A stretch of 21,892 nucleotides of DNA from DASZXJ01 sp035545895 (GCA_035545895.1 DASZXJ010000060.1:1-21892); one strand, 5' to 3'. Shown: positions 8,901-15,585, counted from the first letter of the stretch. Notes: generated from the sequence alone by a model not told the origin. Numbers and translations: made by a program.

Positions 8901-9262
8901 CCCAGATCGGGAGCGGCCAGTTGAACGTTCGCGCTTGTATTGGCCGGCGCGATATAAGTGACCGGCGTGCTATTGATCCCGTTGTGCAGGATCAGCGTTG
9001 TGCCCGGTTGCAACGTGCTGAATGCGCCCGATGTGTTGAAATTTCGCAGCGCGGTCTGCCCGCTGAACGCGATGGTGACGGCGGGATTGTTCTTCAGCGG
9101 ATTTCCGGTCAGGCCATCGGACTGCCCTTGCTGGACCGGCCCGGCGGTATTGGTGCTTGTCCCCGCCCATGCGCCGCTGCCACCGACCACGGCAAATGCC
9201 GCCGCGGCAAGCAGCGTGCGCGCCGCCCGGGATCGTTTGAACTGGATTTTCTCGATATTCAT
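5960..9262 (-). CDS. large secreted protein with dockerin-like repeats and PEP-CTERM anchor
   Basis: The protein has 1100 residues and starts at the ATG 9262, with AGGAGG only 4 nt upstream. Residues 1-33 form a signal peptide with a long Ala-rich core. The middle is a Ser/Thr/Asn/Gly-rich secreted region of unknown fold. The C-terminal third carries calcium-loop motifs of the dockerin/EF-hand type: GDFNGDGKFDGTDVYLL, DVNRDGLINRQDAQ, GDANFDGQVDLWDVYLLAQ and GDFDLNGTVNAHDLTLLAQ. The last 28 residues are a PEP-CTERM sorting signal: VPEP at 1073-1076, a hydrophobic helix and an Arg cluster. By family knowledge, an exosortase would cut near PEP and move the protein to the surface; no exosortase lies in this window. 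It is the second gene of an operon with the pseudopilin 16 nt upstream. Dockerin repeats may bind a partner or simply hold calcium. Confidence 0.88.
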   Translation of the reverse strand: MNIEKIQFKRSRAARTLLAAAAFAVVGGSGAWAGTSTNTAGPVQQGQSDGLTGNPLKNNPAVTIAFSGQTALRNFNTSGAFSTLQPGTTLILHNGINSTPVTYIAPANTSANVQLAAPDLGAADVNPGTPASPSTNDIQLHTALRIEWHEQGSVDGFYDLVNDQIGFTTQISNNALRGPSTSNPTWVNGNKVTVNGSSPNGFFLGGSTVSLGNTYDSSIYDQATGQNLLGGQNRIQFSVGENPVEAVAFTGTASVAAKPGAAGYGQGNPALKAGATLAALGTKGARQTFQPAAILNESTDKVDPQTGSNYASGPWNTATTDNVTSTDIAATAVTFSANPGTGLKRINKGDAQWLQTTGRLENGALFNVVARTVNTGQRIVFAANTDVDPSWAVGSNDDGNSTSSTAAAIQHSIGSGLRFSGKTSGTEAALTIGQSRMAAGALSIAEARGASSAAPVRALDVDFNDLVDPLSGGVTDASKFIRANFDSITSDGIHAINDPADPNNGLVVPRYQAVLISHYNTIKAPSLTALNNELTAEGVSTLTASDSQKSAAWAKVKSFDPATAETDSTPSTASVSGIKGDPYGDVAAVISNIVNSNAVSASGVGTLTANANNPADGLESLGFLPTGLLNYTRDIDGGAITPVTLSAASHTAQNLAKANYGVLFTSDNTAGSNAQTIGASAFYGGNGSSNGVAINGNISITAKDSGGTPQANGVIAPAGNYLFGNFNQNGVRDYSAVQESVNAALSLRHIDATGVGGVNAKSSIFTVDGGVTNSTVVTSLSGTPGWVSKGTNTKGDLITLGDFNGDGKFDGTDVYLLAKGASLADSASSTTLTATAATFADAVRNPNAVLRKNAALDYVQSSTNSVADPDQTFLRKTAESPLAQANDAANNYLNAFRKEDVNRDGLINRQDAQIVDYFTGKNYHNLNDELSAVVRTDINPAGTAFTNSIGTSLDPTDSANASIARQSISLVDAELNDTGDINEADFSFVRNAVGSGLFNGDANFDGQVDLWDVYLLAQHWLSPADRWSYGDFDLNGTVNAHDLTLLAQNWQAGVGGPGLGEVLAQFGLPASAVPEPALAGVLPVMGGIAGAFARRRRRST

Positions 9263-9278
9263 GATGCCTCCTGTGGAA

Positions 9279-10325
9279 TTATTTGGTTAGTGTGTAAAAT
9301 TGATCTCCCCACTGACTTTGGGGGTAAAGCGTCTCGGTCACATGTTTGGTTTCCACGTGGCCATCGACGTAAAGGAAATTGGTTTTACGAAGGTCCCACC
9401 CCTTGCGCGTATCGCCGGCCACATTGCCAAAGGTTTTGCTGCCGCCATGGTTTCTCCCGACATAATCCAGCGTGGAGCGAACGGTCGTCGCGCCGCCCTG
9501 GACCTGAGCCTCGGGATCGGTGTGCAGATCGGTCACCTTGGCGAGGATGTAGTTCGACGCGTAAGCGAGCGTATAGGGTTCATCCGCTTTGCAACCCGAC
9601 AACGAGCTGATGCCATTGACAGGCCTGCGCGTGTTGCTGGAAGGCGTGCCGGGATTGGCCAGCGAATCCGCCTGCATCACCGTTTGCGATCCCCAGATTT
9701 CGGTCACCATGACCGTTTCGGCCGCGTGATGAATTCGACCGATGTTGACGAATTTGTAGATGCGCTTGTTGTTTCGGCTATCGAAAAACAGCCGGAAGAT
9801 TCCGCGCGGAAACAACGCTTCGTTGACGGTGTACGCAAGCCGGGGCGCCTGCCAATCGATGATGCTGTCATTTCCCGTATCGTTGCCCAAGCCGGATTCG
9901 CGATTGCCCGGATACGTGTTGGCTGGAGGCAATCCCCCTTTCTCAAGGCTGGGGCAGGAAAATGCATCCCAACCCTGGAGGCTTTTGAAAGCTGCATCAG
10001 TAGTGCTTTCGCCCGCCTTGTTCGAATAAAGAAAGCTCGACCAATGGACAAAACCATTGGAAGGTTGAGTGGGGACTTGCCCGGTCACCGAATCGAATGC
10101 CAGCCCCTTGTAGTAATTGGAAGGGGGCAGCACACCCTTGTATTGCGCGGAGTAAACATTCAACGCCTGGCCGATGCTGCGAAGATTGGCCGCACATTTG
10201 ATTGCGTTGGCGGATTCACGCGCCCTGTTCAGGCTGGGCAGAAGAATGGCAACCAATACGCCAATGATGCCAATAACAACTAGCAGCTCAACGAGAGTGA
10301 ATGCGTGCTTCCGTGGCAAATTCAT
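9279..10325 (-). CDS. type II secretion-like pseudopilin (H-X9-DG / DUF1559 type)
   Basis: This 348-residue protein has AAGGA (10335-10331) 5 nt before its ATG. The leader MNLPRKHA is followed by FTLVELLVVIGIIGVLVAILL, the class III prepilin signal with Glu at +5; cleavage would be Ala/Phe rather than the usual Gly/Phe. The helix continues into RARESANAIKCAANLRSIGQAL, and the C-terminal domain ends in NFLYVDGHVETKH, the DG part of the H-X9-DG signature. Such pseudopilins are greatly expanded in Planctomycetes, and most have no known cargo. Here the next gene, only 16 nt downstream, encodes the dockerin/PEP-CTERM protein, suggesting a functional pair. A minor pseudopilin role in a secretion or adhesion apparatus is inferred. 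Confidence 0.92.
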   Translation of the reverse strand: MNLPRKHAFTLVELLVVIGIIGVLVAILLPSLNRARESANAIKCAANLRSIGQALNVYSAQYKGVLPPSNYYKGLAFDSVTGQVPTQPSNGFVHWSSFLYSNKAGESTTDAAFKSLQGWDAFSCPSLEKGGLPPANTYPGNRESGLGNDTGNDSIIDWQAPRLAYTVNEALFPRGIFRLFFDSRNNKRIYKFVNIGRIHHAAETVMVTEIWGSQTVMQADSLANPGTPSSNTRRPVNGISSLSGCKADEPYTLAYASNYILAKVTDLHTDPEAQVQGGATTVRSTLDYVGRNHGGSKTFGNVAGDTRKGWDLRKTNFLYVDGHVETKHVTETLYPQSQWGDQFYTLTK

Positions 10326-10354
10326 AAAGATCCTTCAGTGATTGCAAAACGACG

Positions 10355-10492
10355 CAGCAAGATGCTGGTCCAGCGACATCGCAAATCGGGAACATCGCTG
10401 TTTCAACGACAGGACATGCTTCAACAACAATAAAGGCGGCTGGTTGCCCCGAGAGAGAGGGAAAACGCGAAGCGCAGCACCCCTGCGTCGCC
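10355..10492 (-). ncRNA. hairpin-rich 5' leader of the pseudopilin/PEP-CTERM operon (candidate cis-regulatory RNA)
   Basis: Between the pseudopilin start (10325) and an AT-rich upstream block, the minus strand can form several stems. GGCG/CGCC (10492-10489 with 10438-10435) encloses CGCAG/CTGCG (10487-10483 with 10477-10473, loop GGGTG) and a CCC/GGG pair (10461-10459 with 10450-10448). CAGCGA/TCGCTG (10400-10395 with 10376-10371) and the tight CAGCA TCT TGCTG (10367-10355) follow. The order looks like a small multibranch domain followed by expression-platform hairpins. I found no match to a riboswitch class I know; in particular the GAAA loop and receptor of c-di-GMP-I are not evident. Confidence 0.35.
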
Positions 10493-10514
10493 GAGAATGC
10501 GAGGAAGATTGAAT

Positions 10515-10675
10515 CCCATAACTCCCATAGATTTAATAGATAATAGATCGGCTAAAAAATTGCAAGGAGGTAAATGCCAATTTGTTCCCGGAATTTTCAT
10601 TATTATCATAAGTATTTATAAAAAATGGTATTACGATTATTTTCTATCCGGTTATTTATGTAAAAAGTGGGTCTT
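10515..10675 (-). promoter_or_regulatory. AT-rich block, probable promoter region of the pseudopilin operon
   Basis: This stretch is much richer in A and T than the rest of the window, with runs such as TTTATAAAAAATGG and TTATTATCATAAG. On the minus strand several -10-like words occur (TATTAT near 10541-10548, TATAAA near 10620). No pair with ideal spacing was found, so no exact promoter is assigned. The contrast in base composition and its place upstream of the leader support a regulatory role. Confidence 0.35.
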
Positions 10676-10845
10676 GGCCGTGTCACATTTGAAAATGCCA
10701 GTGCCCGGGATGATGTCGATCCAGCGTTGGGGAAACACGCAGATGCGCGAAGATTCAGCGCATTTTGTCGACAAATCCGCTTGTCCGACTCGTTACATGG
10801 CGCGCACTTTTGTGCAGTTTCATGGAGCCTACAGACAAGAGTTTG

Positions 10846-11030
10846 ATCCACAGATTTCACAGATGACACGTGGGGAATTTCGGATTTTGGATTTCGGATT
10901 TGGGATTGCGCGAAATGGGTCCGCATGGCGCAACAAAGGAGCCGCTGATCCCTGGATCTTCGTCATTCGGATTTGGTCATTCGTCATTGGGATTTTGTTG
11001 GTCATTGGGACTTGGTCATTGACCATTTAA
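10846..11030. repeat. two simple intergenic repeat families, side by side
   Basis: A phrase TCCACAGATTTCACAGATGA (10847-10866) is followed by tandem GGATTT-type units (10882-10907: CGGATTTTGGATTTCGGATTTGGGATT-like) and then by repeated TTGGTCATT / GTCATTGGGA units (10961-11027). The units are imperfect and not coding on either strand in a convincing way. From memory, similar runs are scattered between genes in many Planctomycetes and Verrucomicrobia and are often mis-called as short proteins. The rest of the gene-free interval 10676-10845 and 11031-11164 shows nothing I can support beyond one short GGCTG/CAGCC hairpin (11133-11148). Confidence 0.6.
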
Positions 11031-11164
11031 TCCCCGTTTCAACGCCAACCCCCGCCCGCCTTCGCTGGGCGAACGATGCGGGGTTCCACCGTACCCTCCT
11101 ACGGGGAAGATCGCTGCATTCACCTGCATTGCGGCTGGCAGCACAGCCACGGTTTGGGGATTTT

Positions 11165-12448
11165 TTACGGGCTGCCGATCACGGCAAACCAGATGATGCT
11201 CGTTGCGTTGCCGGCAGAGAGGACCAGGTTGCCATCAGGCGTGTTGGTGGCCTCGACAGGCCAGGGACTGTGGAGAGTGAGCGATTCGATTTCATCAGCC
11301 GGGCCGGTCTGAACGGAGGTCAGCACGTAGGAATGATTGGCCACGATGGCGGGATCGTCGATGTCGGGAACCGTGCCGATGGTCACCGCTTGTCCGGCCT
11401 GCCACGCATCGCGAACCTGGGCCAGCAGTTGCGGCGTATTGGAAGAATCGTTGAAGATCGATTGACTCGGCAGGCCCAGGTCTTCAAAGATTTCGCCGGG
11501 GAATCCGCCATCGATGGAGCTGTAATCGGCCGTGCCCAGCCGATAGATCGCGTAGGCTTTTTCAAAAATCCCGACCCAGATGGATTGCTGATATCCAAGC
11601 TGGGCATACGCCAGATTGCCTTGGGCATTGACGGGCAGGTCGGCATCGACGCGAACGAAAATACTCGCATCGTCACGGATAAACTGAACCACGTACGTGC
11701 CGTCTCCCAGATCGACCATGCTCTGCCGAATGATTTGCGGATCGGTCTTGGCAATTGCGCCCAGTGCCGCCAGCGCAAAACAGTCGCCCACCTGACCTTG
11801 CGCGATATCTTCCAGTTGCGGGCCAAGTCGGGAGAAGAGCGGCGAGTCGGAAAAATTGGAATATCCGACGGCTGCGGGAGTTAATTCCGGATCGGTGTAT
11901 GAGCCAGGCGCATAAGAGGAGATTCGATGCAGTGCGCCCGCTGCGGATTCTTCTTCGGACAAATCAGTCGCGGCATCGCGCGTGCGGGCATCGAGCCAGA
12001 AGCTGTCGAGTCCCGCACCGCCGGTGGTGCGATCGCGTCCGCCGCCCAGCGTGATGATCACGTCGTTTCCACCGGCCCCGCTGATGGCATCGTTGCCCGT
12101 GCCGCCATAAATCCTGTCATCGCCCGTGCCACCCGTGAGCGTGTCGTTGCCCGCCCCGCCGAAGATCGCGACAGGCGTCCAGATATTCGCGCGAACTGAA
12201 ATGCGGTCGTTCCCGTCCAATCCATCGATGCGAATGGAATTGGCGGGCCCGTCGAAAAACATCGACCAGCCCGTGCCGGAAAGGATGAATACGCCTCGCC
12301 CCTGCCGGGCGATGGCGATGGAATCGTTGCCATCGGTCCCCTCGATGCGCAGTTCGGGTCCCAGGGGCGTCAGCACGCTGCTCACGTCCAAAGGCAAGGC
12401 ATCGAAAAGTTCACGAGCTTCGAGATTTTCGAAGCAAACGACGGACAT
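11165..12448 (-). CDS. calpain-like cysteine protease with RTX repeats and N-terminal LEPR-XLL-like motif
   Basis: The start at 12448 is chosen because GGGAGAGGGA lies just upstream and the protein then opens with MSVVCFENLEARELFDA, close to the planctomycete LEPR-XLL motif found at the N-terminus of large surface proteins. An alternative TTG at 12490 adds 14 residues. The protein has 427 residues. Residues 98-131 are RTX-type calcium repeats (GGAGNDTLTGG, GTGDDRIYGG, GTGNDAISG). From about 205 comes a calpain-like (peptidase C2) domain: QGQVGDCFALAAL with Gln217 and Cys223, and ANHSYVLTSV with His372. The third catalytic position, normally Asn in NPW, reads LHSPWP (Ser394). Calpains are papain-like proteases; secretion by a type I or type IX-like route is inferred, not seen. 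There is no obvious operon partner. Confidence 0.82.
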   Translation of the reverse strand: MSVVCFENLEARELFDALPLDVSSVLTPLGPELRIEGTDGNDSIAIARQGRGVFILSGTGWSMFFDGPANSIRIDGLDGNDRISVRANIWTPVAIFGGAGNDTLTGGTGDDRIYGGTGNDAISGAGGNDVIITLGGGRDRTTGGAGLDSFWLDARTRDAATDLSEEESAAGALHRISSYAPGSYTDPELTPAAVGYSNFSDSPLFSRLGPQLEDIAQGQVGDCFALAALGAIAKTDPQIIRQSMVDLGDGTYVVQFIRDDASIFVRVDADLPVNAQGNLAYAQLGYQQSIWVGIFEKAYAIYRLGTADYSSIDGGFPGEIFEDLGLPSQSIFNDSSNTPQLLAQVRDAWQAGQAVTIGTVPDIDDPAIVANHSYVLTSVQTGPADEIESLTLHSPWPVEATNTPDGNLVLSAGNATSIIWFAVIGSP

Positions 12449-12497
12449 GTTCCCTCTCCCAGTTACAAAACGCGACATCGCGAGGGGCAACGCCGCA

Positions 12498-12506
12498 ATT
12501 TTAACA
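12498..12506 (-). promoter_or_regulatory. possible extended -10 promoter for the calpain-like gene
   Basis: On the minus strand TG-T-TAAAAT (12506-12498) matches an extended -10 element (TGnTATAAT, one mismatch). Transcription would start near 12491, some 40 nt before the ATG at 12448. No good -35 box is seen, and none is required for an extended -10. Confidence 0.35.
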
Positions 12507-12605
12507 TGCTGACAGGTTGAACGAACGAATTCGAGAATTGATCGACAGTCCTGATAAAAATGAGAAAATTTCGTGAGAAGGTGGGGAAAATTTTCGGATC
12601 AATTC

Positions 12606-12620
12606 GATTGACGATCAATC
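12606..12620 (-). terminator. weak hairpin downstream of the GltD-like gene
   Basis: GATTGA CGA TCAATC (12606-12620) is a perfect 6-bp stem with a 3-nt loop, 37 nt after the stop of the iron-sulfur flavoprotein. It overlaps a larger inverted repeat (GAATTGATC 12535-12543 with GATCAATTC 12597-12605). It lacks a strong T run. Confidence 0.3.
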
Positions 12621-12657
12621 AGATGGGACGATTGGAGAATCGGCGCACTTCGATATG

Positions 12658-14085
12658 TTAATCCACGTCGGCTTGAAGATATCGATCAATCGCAGCGGCG
12701 GTCTTTTTTCCATCGCCCATCGCGAGAATAACGGTGGCAGCGCCGCGAACGATATCGCCGCCTGCAAAAACCCCGCGTTTGCTGGTCATTCCATCGGCAT
12801 CGACCTCGATATTACCGAGTGAATTCAACTTCAGATCCGGGGTGGTCTGGGTCAGCAGGGGATTGGCGCGCGTGCCGATGGCTTCGACGATGACGTCGGC
12901 CTCGATGTCAAATTCGCTTCCGGGGATGGGAACGGGCTTTCGCCTGCCGGATGAATCAGGCTCGCCGAGTTGCATCCGAAGACAGCGAAGTCCTCTTGCC
13001 CATCCTTTTTCATCTCCCAGAATTGCGATCGGGTCGGTGAGCATCTGAAAAACGATTCCTTCTTCCTCGGCATGTTGAACTTCTTCGATGCGTGCGGGCA
13101 TTTCCGCGCGTGACCGTCGATAAACCAGCGTGGCCGGACTGGCGCCGAGCCGTCGGCAGGTGCGCACGCCATCCATTGCGACATTTCCCCCGCCGATCAC
13201 GACCGCCTTGCGTGGCCGCAGCACGGGCGTGTCGGCGCCGGGGTTATACGCCTTCATCAAATTCACTCGCGTCAGAAACTCATTGGCGCTGTAAACCCCT
13301 TTGAGATTTTCCCCCGGAATTCCCAAAAACACCGGCAGGCCCGCGCCATTGGCGATGAACACCGCATCAAACGAAAGTTCGGTCAGCAGATCGTCGATCG
13401 TATAAGTTCGGCCGATGATGACGTTGCATTCGATCTTCACACCCATTCGTACGAGCGATTCGACTTCATCCTGCACGATCTTTTTAGGCAAACGAAATTC
13501 GGGGATTCCATAAACCAGCACCCCGCCGGGCTGATGCAGCGCTTCGAAGACGGTGATGGCATGTCCCATGCGGGCAAGTTCACCGGCAGCGGTAAGCCCA
13601 GCCGGGCCGGCGCCGACGACGGCCACGCGATAACCCGTCGGCTTGGGATGATCGGCTGCTTTCCCGTCGCGATGCTGTCGAGCCCAGTCGGCGACGAACC
13701 GCTCCAAATATCCGATGGCAACCGGTTCACCCTTTTTGCCGCGTATGCAAAGCTGTTCACATTGTTTTTCCTGCGGACAGACTCGCCCGGATATGCCTGG
13801 CAGGGCATTGTCGCGATAGAGCGTCTCGGCAGCGCCGGCGAAATCACCCGCTGCCACGCGCGATACAAACGTGGGAATATCGATCTGCACCGGACAGCCG
13901 TTGACGCAAAGCGGGTCTTTGCATTCCAGGCACCGCTTGGCTTCCAGCATGGCGATCTGCTCGGGCAGGCCGAGATTCACCTCGTCGAACGATTTGGCGC
14001 GATCATCATGATCGCGGGCGGGCATGGACTGGCGCGCGATCCTCATTCGCTCGGCCGGCTTGAGTTTGGCGGGGTCTTGCGCCAT
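12658..14085 (-). CDS. nfnB: GltD/NfnB-like NADPH-dependent iron-sulfur flavoprotein (large subunit)
   Basis: The protein has 475 residues, and its ATG (14085) directly follows the TGA of the upstream gene (TGAATG); AGGGAAGG just before the TGA can serve as SD. The N-terminal domain carries cysteine clusters for two [4Fe-4S] centres: Cys52, 55, 60 and 64 (CLECKDPLCVNGC), and Cys103, 109 and 113 (CPQEKQCEQLC). A Rossmann FAD site GAGPAG is at 158-163, the NADPH site VVIGGGNVAMD is near 295, and the C-terminal FAD signature is GVFAGGDIVRGAATVILAMGDGK. The same architecture occurs in the glutamate synthase small subunit, SudA and NfnB. Since the adjacent gene encodes a ferredoxin reductase-like partner and no glutamate synthase large subunit is present, the NfnAB/SudAB transhydrogenase reading is preferred. 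The gene could also be named gltA/gltD in annotations. Confidence 0.85.
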   Translation of the reverse strand: MAQDPAKLKPAERMRIARQSMPARDHDDRAKSFDEVNLGLPEQIAMLEAKRCLECKDPLCVNGCPVQIDIPTFVSRVAAGDFAGAAETLYRDNALPGISGRVCPQEKQCEQLCIRGKKGEPVAIGYLERFVADWARQHRDGKAADHPKPTGYRVAVVGAGPAGLTAAGELARMGHAITVFEALHQPGGVLVYGIPEFRLPKKIVQDEVESLVRMGVKIECNVIIGRTYTIDDLLTELSFDAVFIANGAGLPVFLGIPGENLKGVYSANEFLTRVNLMKAYNPGADTPVLRPRKAVVIGGGNVAMDGVRTCRRLGASPATLVYRRSRAEMPARIEEVQHAEEEGIVFQMLTDPIAILGDEKGWARGLRCLRMQLGEPDSSGRRKPVPIPGSEFDIEADVIVEAIGTRANPLLTQTTPDLKLNSLGNIEVDADGMTSKRGVFAGGDIVRGAATVILAMGDGKKTAAAIDRYLQADVD

Positions 14086-14913
14086 TCAGCCTTCCCTGGC
14101 CTTGCAGGCGTGCTGCTCGTGCAGGCGATAGGTCGTCAATCGATCGGTCAGCTCGCGAAAATCGACCCGATGTGCGTCAAATTCCGGACCATCCACGCAG
14201 GCGAATTTCATCGTGCCATCGATCTGCACTCGACAGCCTCCGCACATGCCTGTGCCGTCCACCATGATTGGATTCAGCGATGCAATCGTGTGAATTCCCA
14301 GTGGCCGGGTGATTTCGGCCACCGCGCGCATCATCGGCACCGGGCCGGCACACAGCACCAGTTTTACCGCGACCGGCGATTCCTGAATCAATTGGCGAAG
14401 TCGATCCGTAACAAATCCCTTAAAGCCGTGGCTGCCGTCGTCGGTACAGGGATGGACGGCATCGCAGATGGAACCGAGCTGCTGTTCGAGAATGACATAC
14501 GGTTTGCTGCGTCCGCCGATGATGGCGGAGACGCGATTCCCCCTGGCCTTGAGCGCGGCGGCTTGTGGAAAGATGACCGCCGTGCCCACGCCGCCGCCTA
14601 CCAGAACCGCATGGCCGACGTTTTCGATTTCGGTCGCGCGTCCGAGCGGGCCGGCGACGTCAGATAGAGATTCCCCAGCCTCCATCGCGCACAGCCGCCG
14701 GGTCGTCGCGCCAACCGCTTGAACGATCAGGTCGATGGTATTTTGCGAGCGATCCGAATCCGCGATCGTTAGTGGAATCCGCTCACCCTCTTCATGGGTC
14801 CGGATAATCACAAACTGCCCCGGCGCGCAGTGTCGCGCCACGTGCGGCGCATCGATCGTCAACTGCCTGACTTGCGGTGCAAGCCATGAGGTTTTCAGGA
14901 TCAAATCAGGCAT
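14086..14913 (-). CDS. nfnA: ferredoxin-NADP reductase-like subunit (NfnA/SudB type)
   Basis: The start at 14913 (MPDLILKTSWLAP) gives 275 residues, the usual length of this family; an upstream in-frame TTG at 14955 would add 14 residues that look untypical. No clear SD is visible. The FAD-binding barrel has the RxPLT-type motif (RIPLTIAD, about 45-52). The nucleotide-binding part begins with LVGGGVGTAVIFPQA (104-118). The C-terminal cluster site reads VDGTGMCGGC, then FACVDGPEFDAHRVDF: Cys224, Cys227 and Cys239 with Asp219 placed as a possible fourth ligand, in line with the [2Fe-2S] centre of NfnA. By family knowledge the pair couples NADH, NADPH and ferredoxin; bifurcation itself cannot be shown from sequence. 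The gene is translationally adjacent to nfnB. Confidence 0.83.
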   Translation of the reverse strand: MPDLILKTSWLAPQVRQLTIDAPHVARHCAPGQFVIIRTHEEGERIPLTIADSDRSQNTIDLIVQAVGATTRRLCAMEAGESLSDVAGPLGRATEIENVGHAVLVGGGVGTAVIFPQAAALKARGNRVSAIIGGRSKPYVILEQQLGSICDAVHPCTDDGSHGFKGFVTDRLRQLIQESPVAVKLVLCAGPVPMMRAVAEITRPLGIHTIASLNPIMVDGTGMCGGCRVQIDGTMKFACVDGPEFDAHRVDFRELTDRLTTYRLHEQHACKAREG

Positions 14914-15087
14914 GCCATTGAAGAGGAGTTTATTGTCCCATGAACTTGATCGCAATGGAATGAATTCCCTGCCAGAGAAGAGATTATCGGGCCTTAATCA
15001 GCGGATTTTGACGTGAAAGACCGAGAAAACGGCGTTGGCGATTAAGTCACGGCGGTGCGGGAACGATGACATTGCTGAGGTGTTGTC

Positions 15088-15531
15088 ATGGATCAATCTC
15101 GTTCTGCGTCGTCATCCAATCCGGTTGAACCAGTGACCGAGCGTCGGGAAGGGCAGGGCCCTGACCGCCGAGAAACGGTCATCGACCGTCGAAGCGGACT
15201 GGATCGGCGTGTGGAGAGTTCTGAGGAATCGGGCTATCCCGGTTCGGAACGACGCGTCGCCGAGCGGCGCAATTCGACGGGCCTGGAGCGGCGGCGTGGT
15301 CCGGGCCGCCGGCGCAGCGACGATCGCAAGTCTGCCGAAGAGGGCGAAATGAACGCAGAACAGTTCGAATTCGTGATGGCCGTCGAAACCTACAAAAAAG
15401 TGAATAAGAAGATGTTCCCCACCTGGACCGAGGTGCTGGAAGTCATCACGCAGCTTGGATATCGCAAGGTTGAAGCCCGCACGATCCGGATGGACAACGT
15501 TCCGGAACCCGACTTGGCGAAAGTTGCTTGA
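15088..15531 (+). CDS. Arg-Arg repeat protein with conserved-looking C-terminal domain, function unknown
   Basis: The protein has 147 residues; its ATG has GAGG about 9 nt upstream. Residues 15-80 hold repeated acidic-Arg-Arg units (ERRE, DRRE, DRRS, DRRV, ERRV, ERRN, ERRR, GRRR), giving a highly charged, probably disordered segment. The last 60 residues look folded: MNAEQFEFVMAVETYKKVNKKMFPTW, then TEVLEVITQLGYRKV, which could be two or three helices as in a small helix-turn-helix. There is no signal peptide and no membrane segment, so it is cytoplasmic. Nucleic-acid binding is a guess from charge only. It is divergent from the nfnA gene and has its own terminator, so it appears to be a single-gene unit. 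I have an impression that similar C-terminal domains occur in other Planctomycetes, but cannot confirm it. Confidence 0.75.
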   Translation: MDQSRSASSSNPVEPVTERREGQGPDRRETVIDRRSGLDRRVESSEESGYPGSERRVAERRNSTGLERRRGPGRRRSDDRKSAEEGEMNAEQFEFVMAVETYKKVNKKMFPTWTEVLEVITQLGYRKVEARTIRMDNVPEPDLAKVA

Positions 15532-15557
15532 ATTGAAGAAACGTTCATGTGAATAAC

Positions 15558-15585
15558 AAGCCCACGGCTCAGCCGTGGGCTTTTT
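15558..15585 (+). terminator. strong intrinsic terminator
   Basis: AAGCCCACGGC (15558-15568) and GCCGTGGGCTT (15572-15582) form a perfect 11-bp stem with loop TCA, and the T run continues to 15585. It lies 27 nt after the stop of the Arg-Arg repeat protein. Confidence 0.9.

Noticed and set aside
5960..9262. Scaffoldin or cellulosome component
   Set aside because: The dockerin-like motifs are scattered and the protein has a PEP-CTERM anchor; no cohesin domain is visible in the window, so a cellulosome role is not supported.
10355..10492. c-di-GMP-I riboswitch in the operon leader
   Set aside because: A GACGCAGGG word and GGGGCAACC are suggestive, but the GAAA tetraloop, its receptor and the expected P1 pairing were not found.
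10562..10585. Sigma54-like TGGCA ... TTGCA on the minus strand upstream of the pseudopilin operon
   Set aside because: The distance between GG and GC is 13 nt instead of the required 10, so it does not fit a -24/-12 promoter.
10421..10609. 62-residue minus-strand ORF upstream of the pseudopilin
   Set aside because: It overlaps the hairpin-rich leader and the AT-rich block, has no SD, and shows no protein-like pattern.
10563..10622. Perfect AAGGAGG followed by ATG on the + strand, encoding about 15 residues
   Set aside because: The spacing to the ATG is only 3 nt, the peptide ends quickly, and nothing downstream on the + strand would make it a leader peptide.
10497..11884. Long + strand ORFs across 10497-11030 and 10973-11884
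   Set aside because: The first is composed of intergenic repeats; the second is mainly the antisense of the calpain-like gene.
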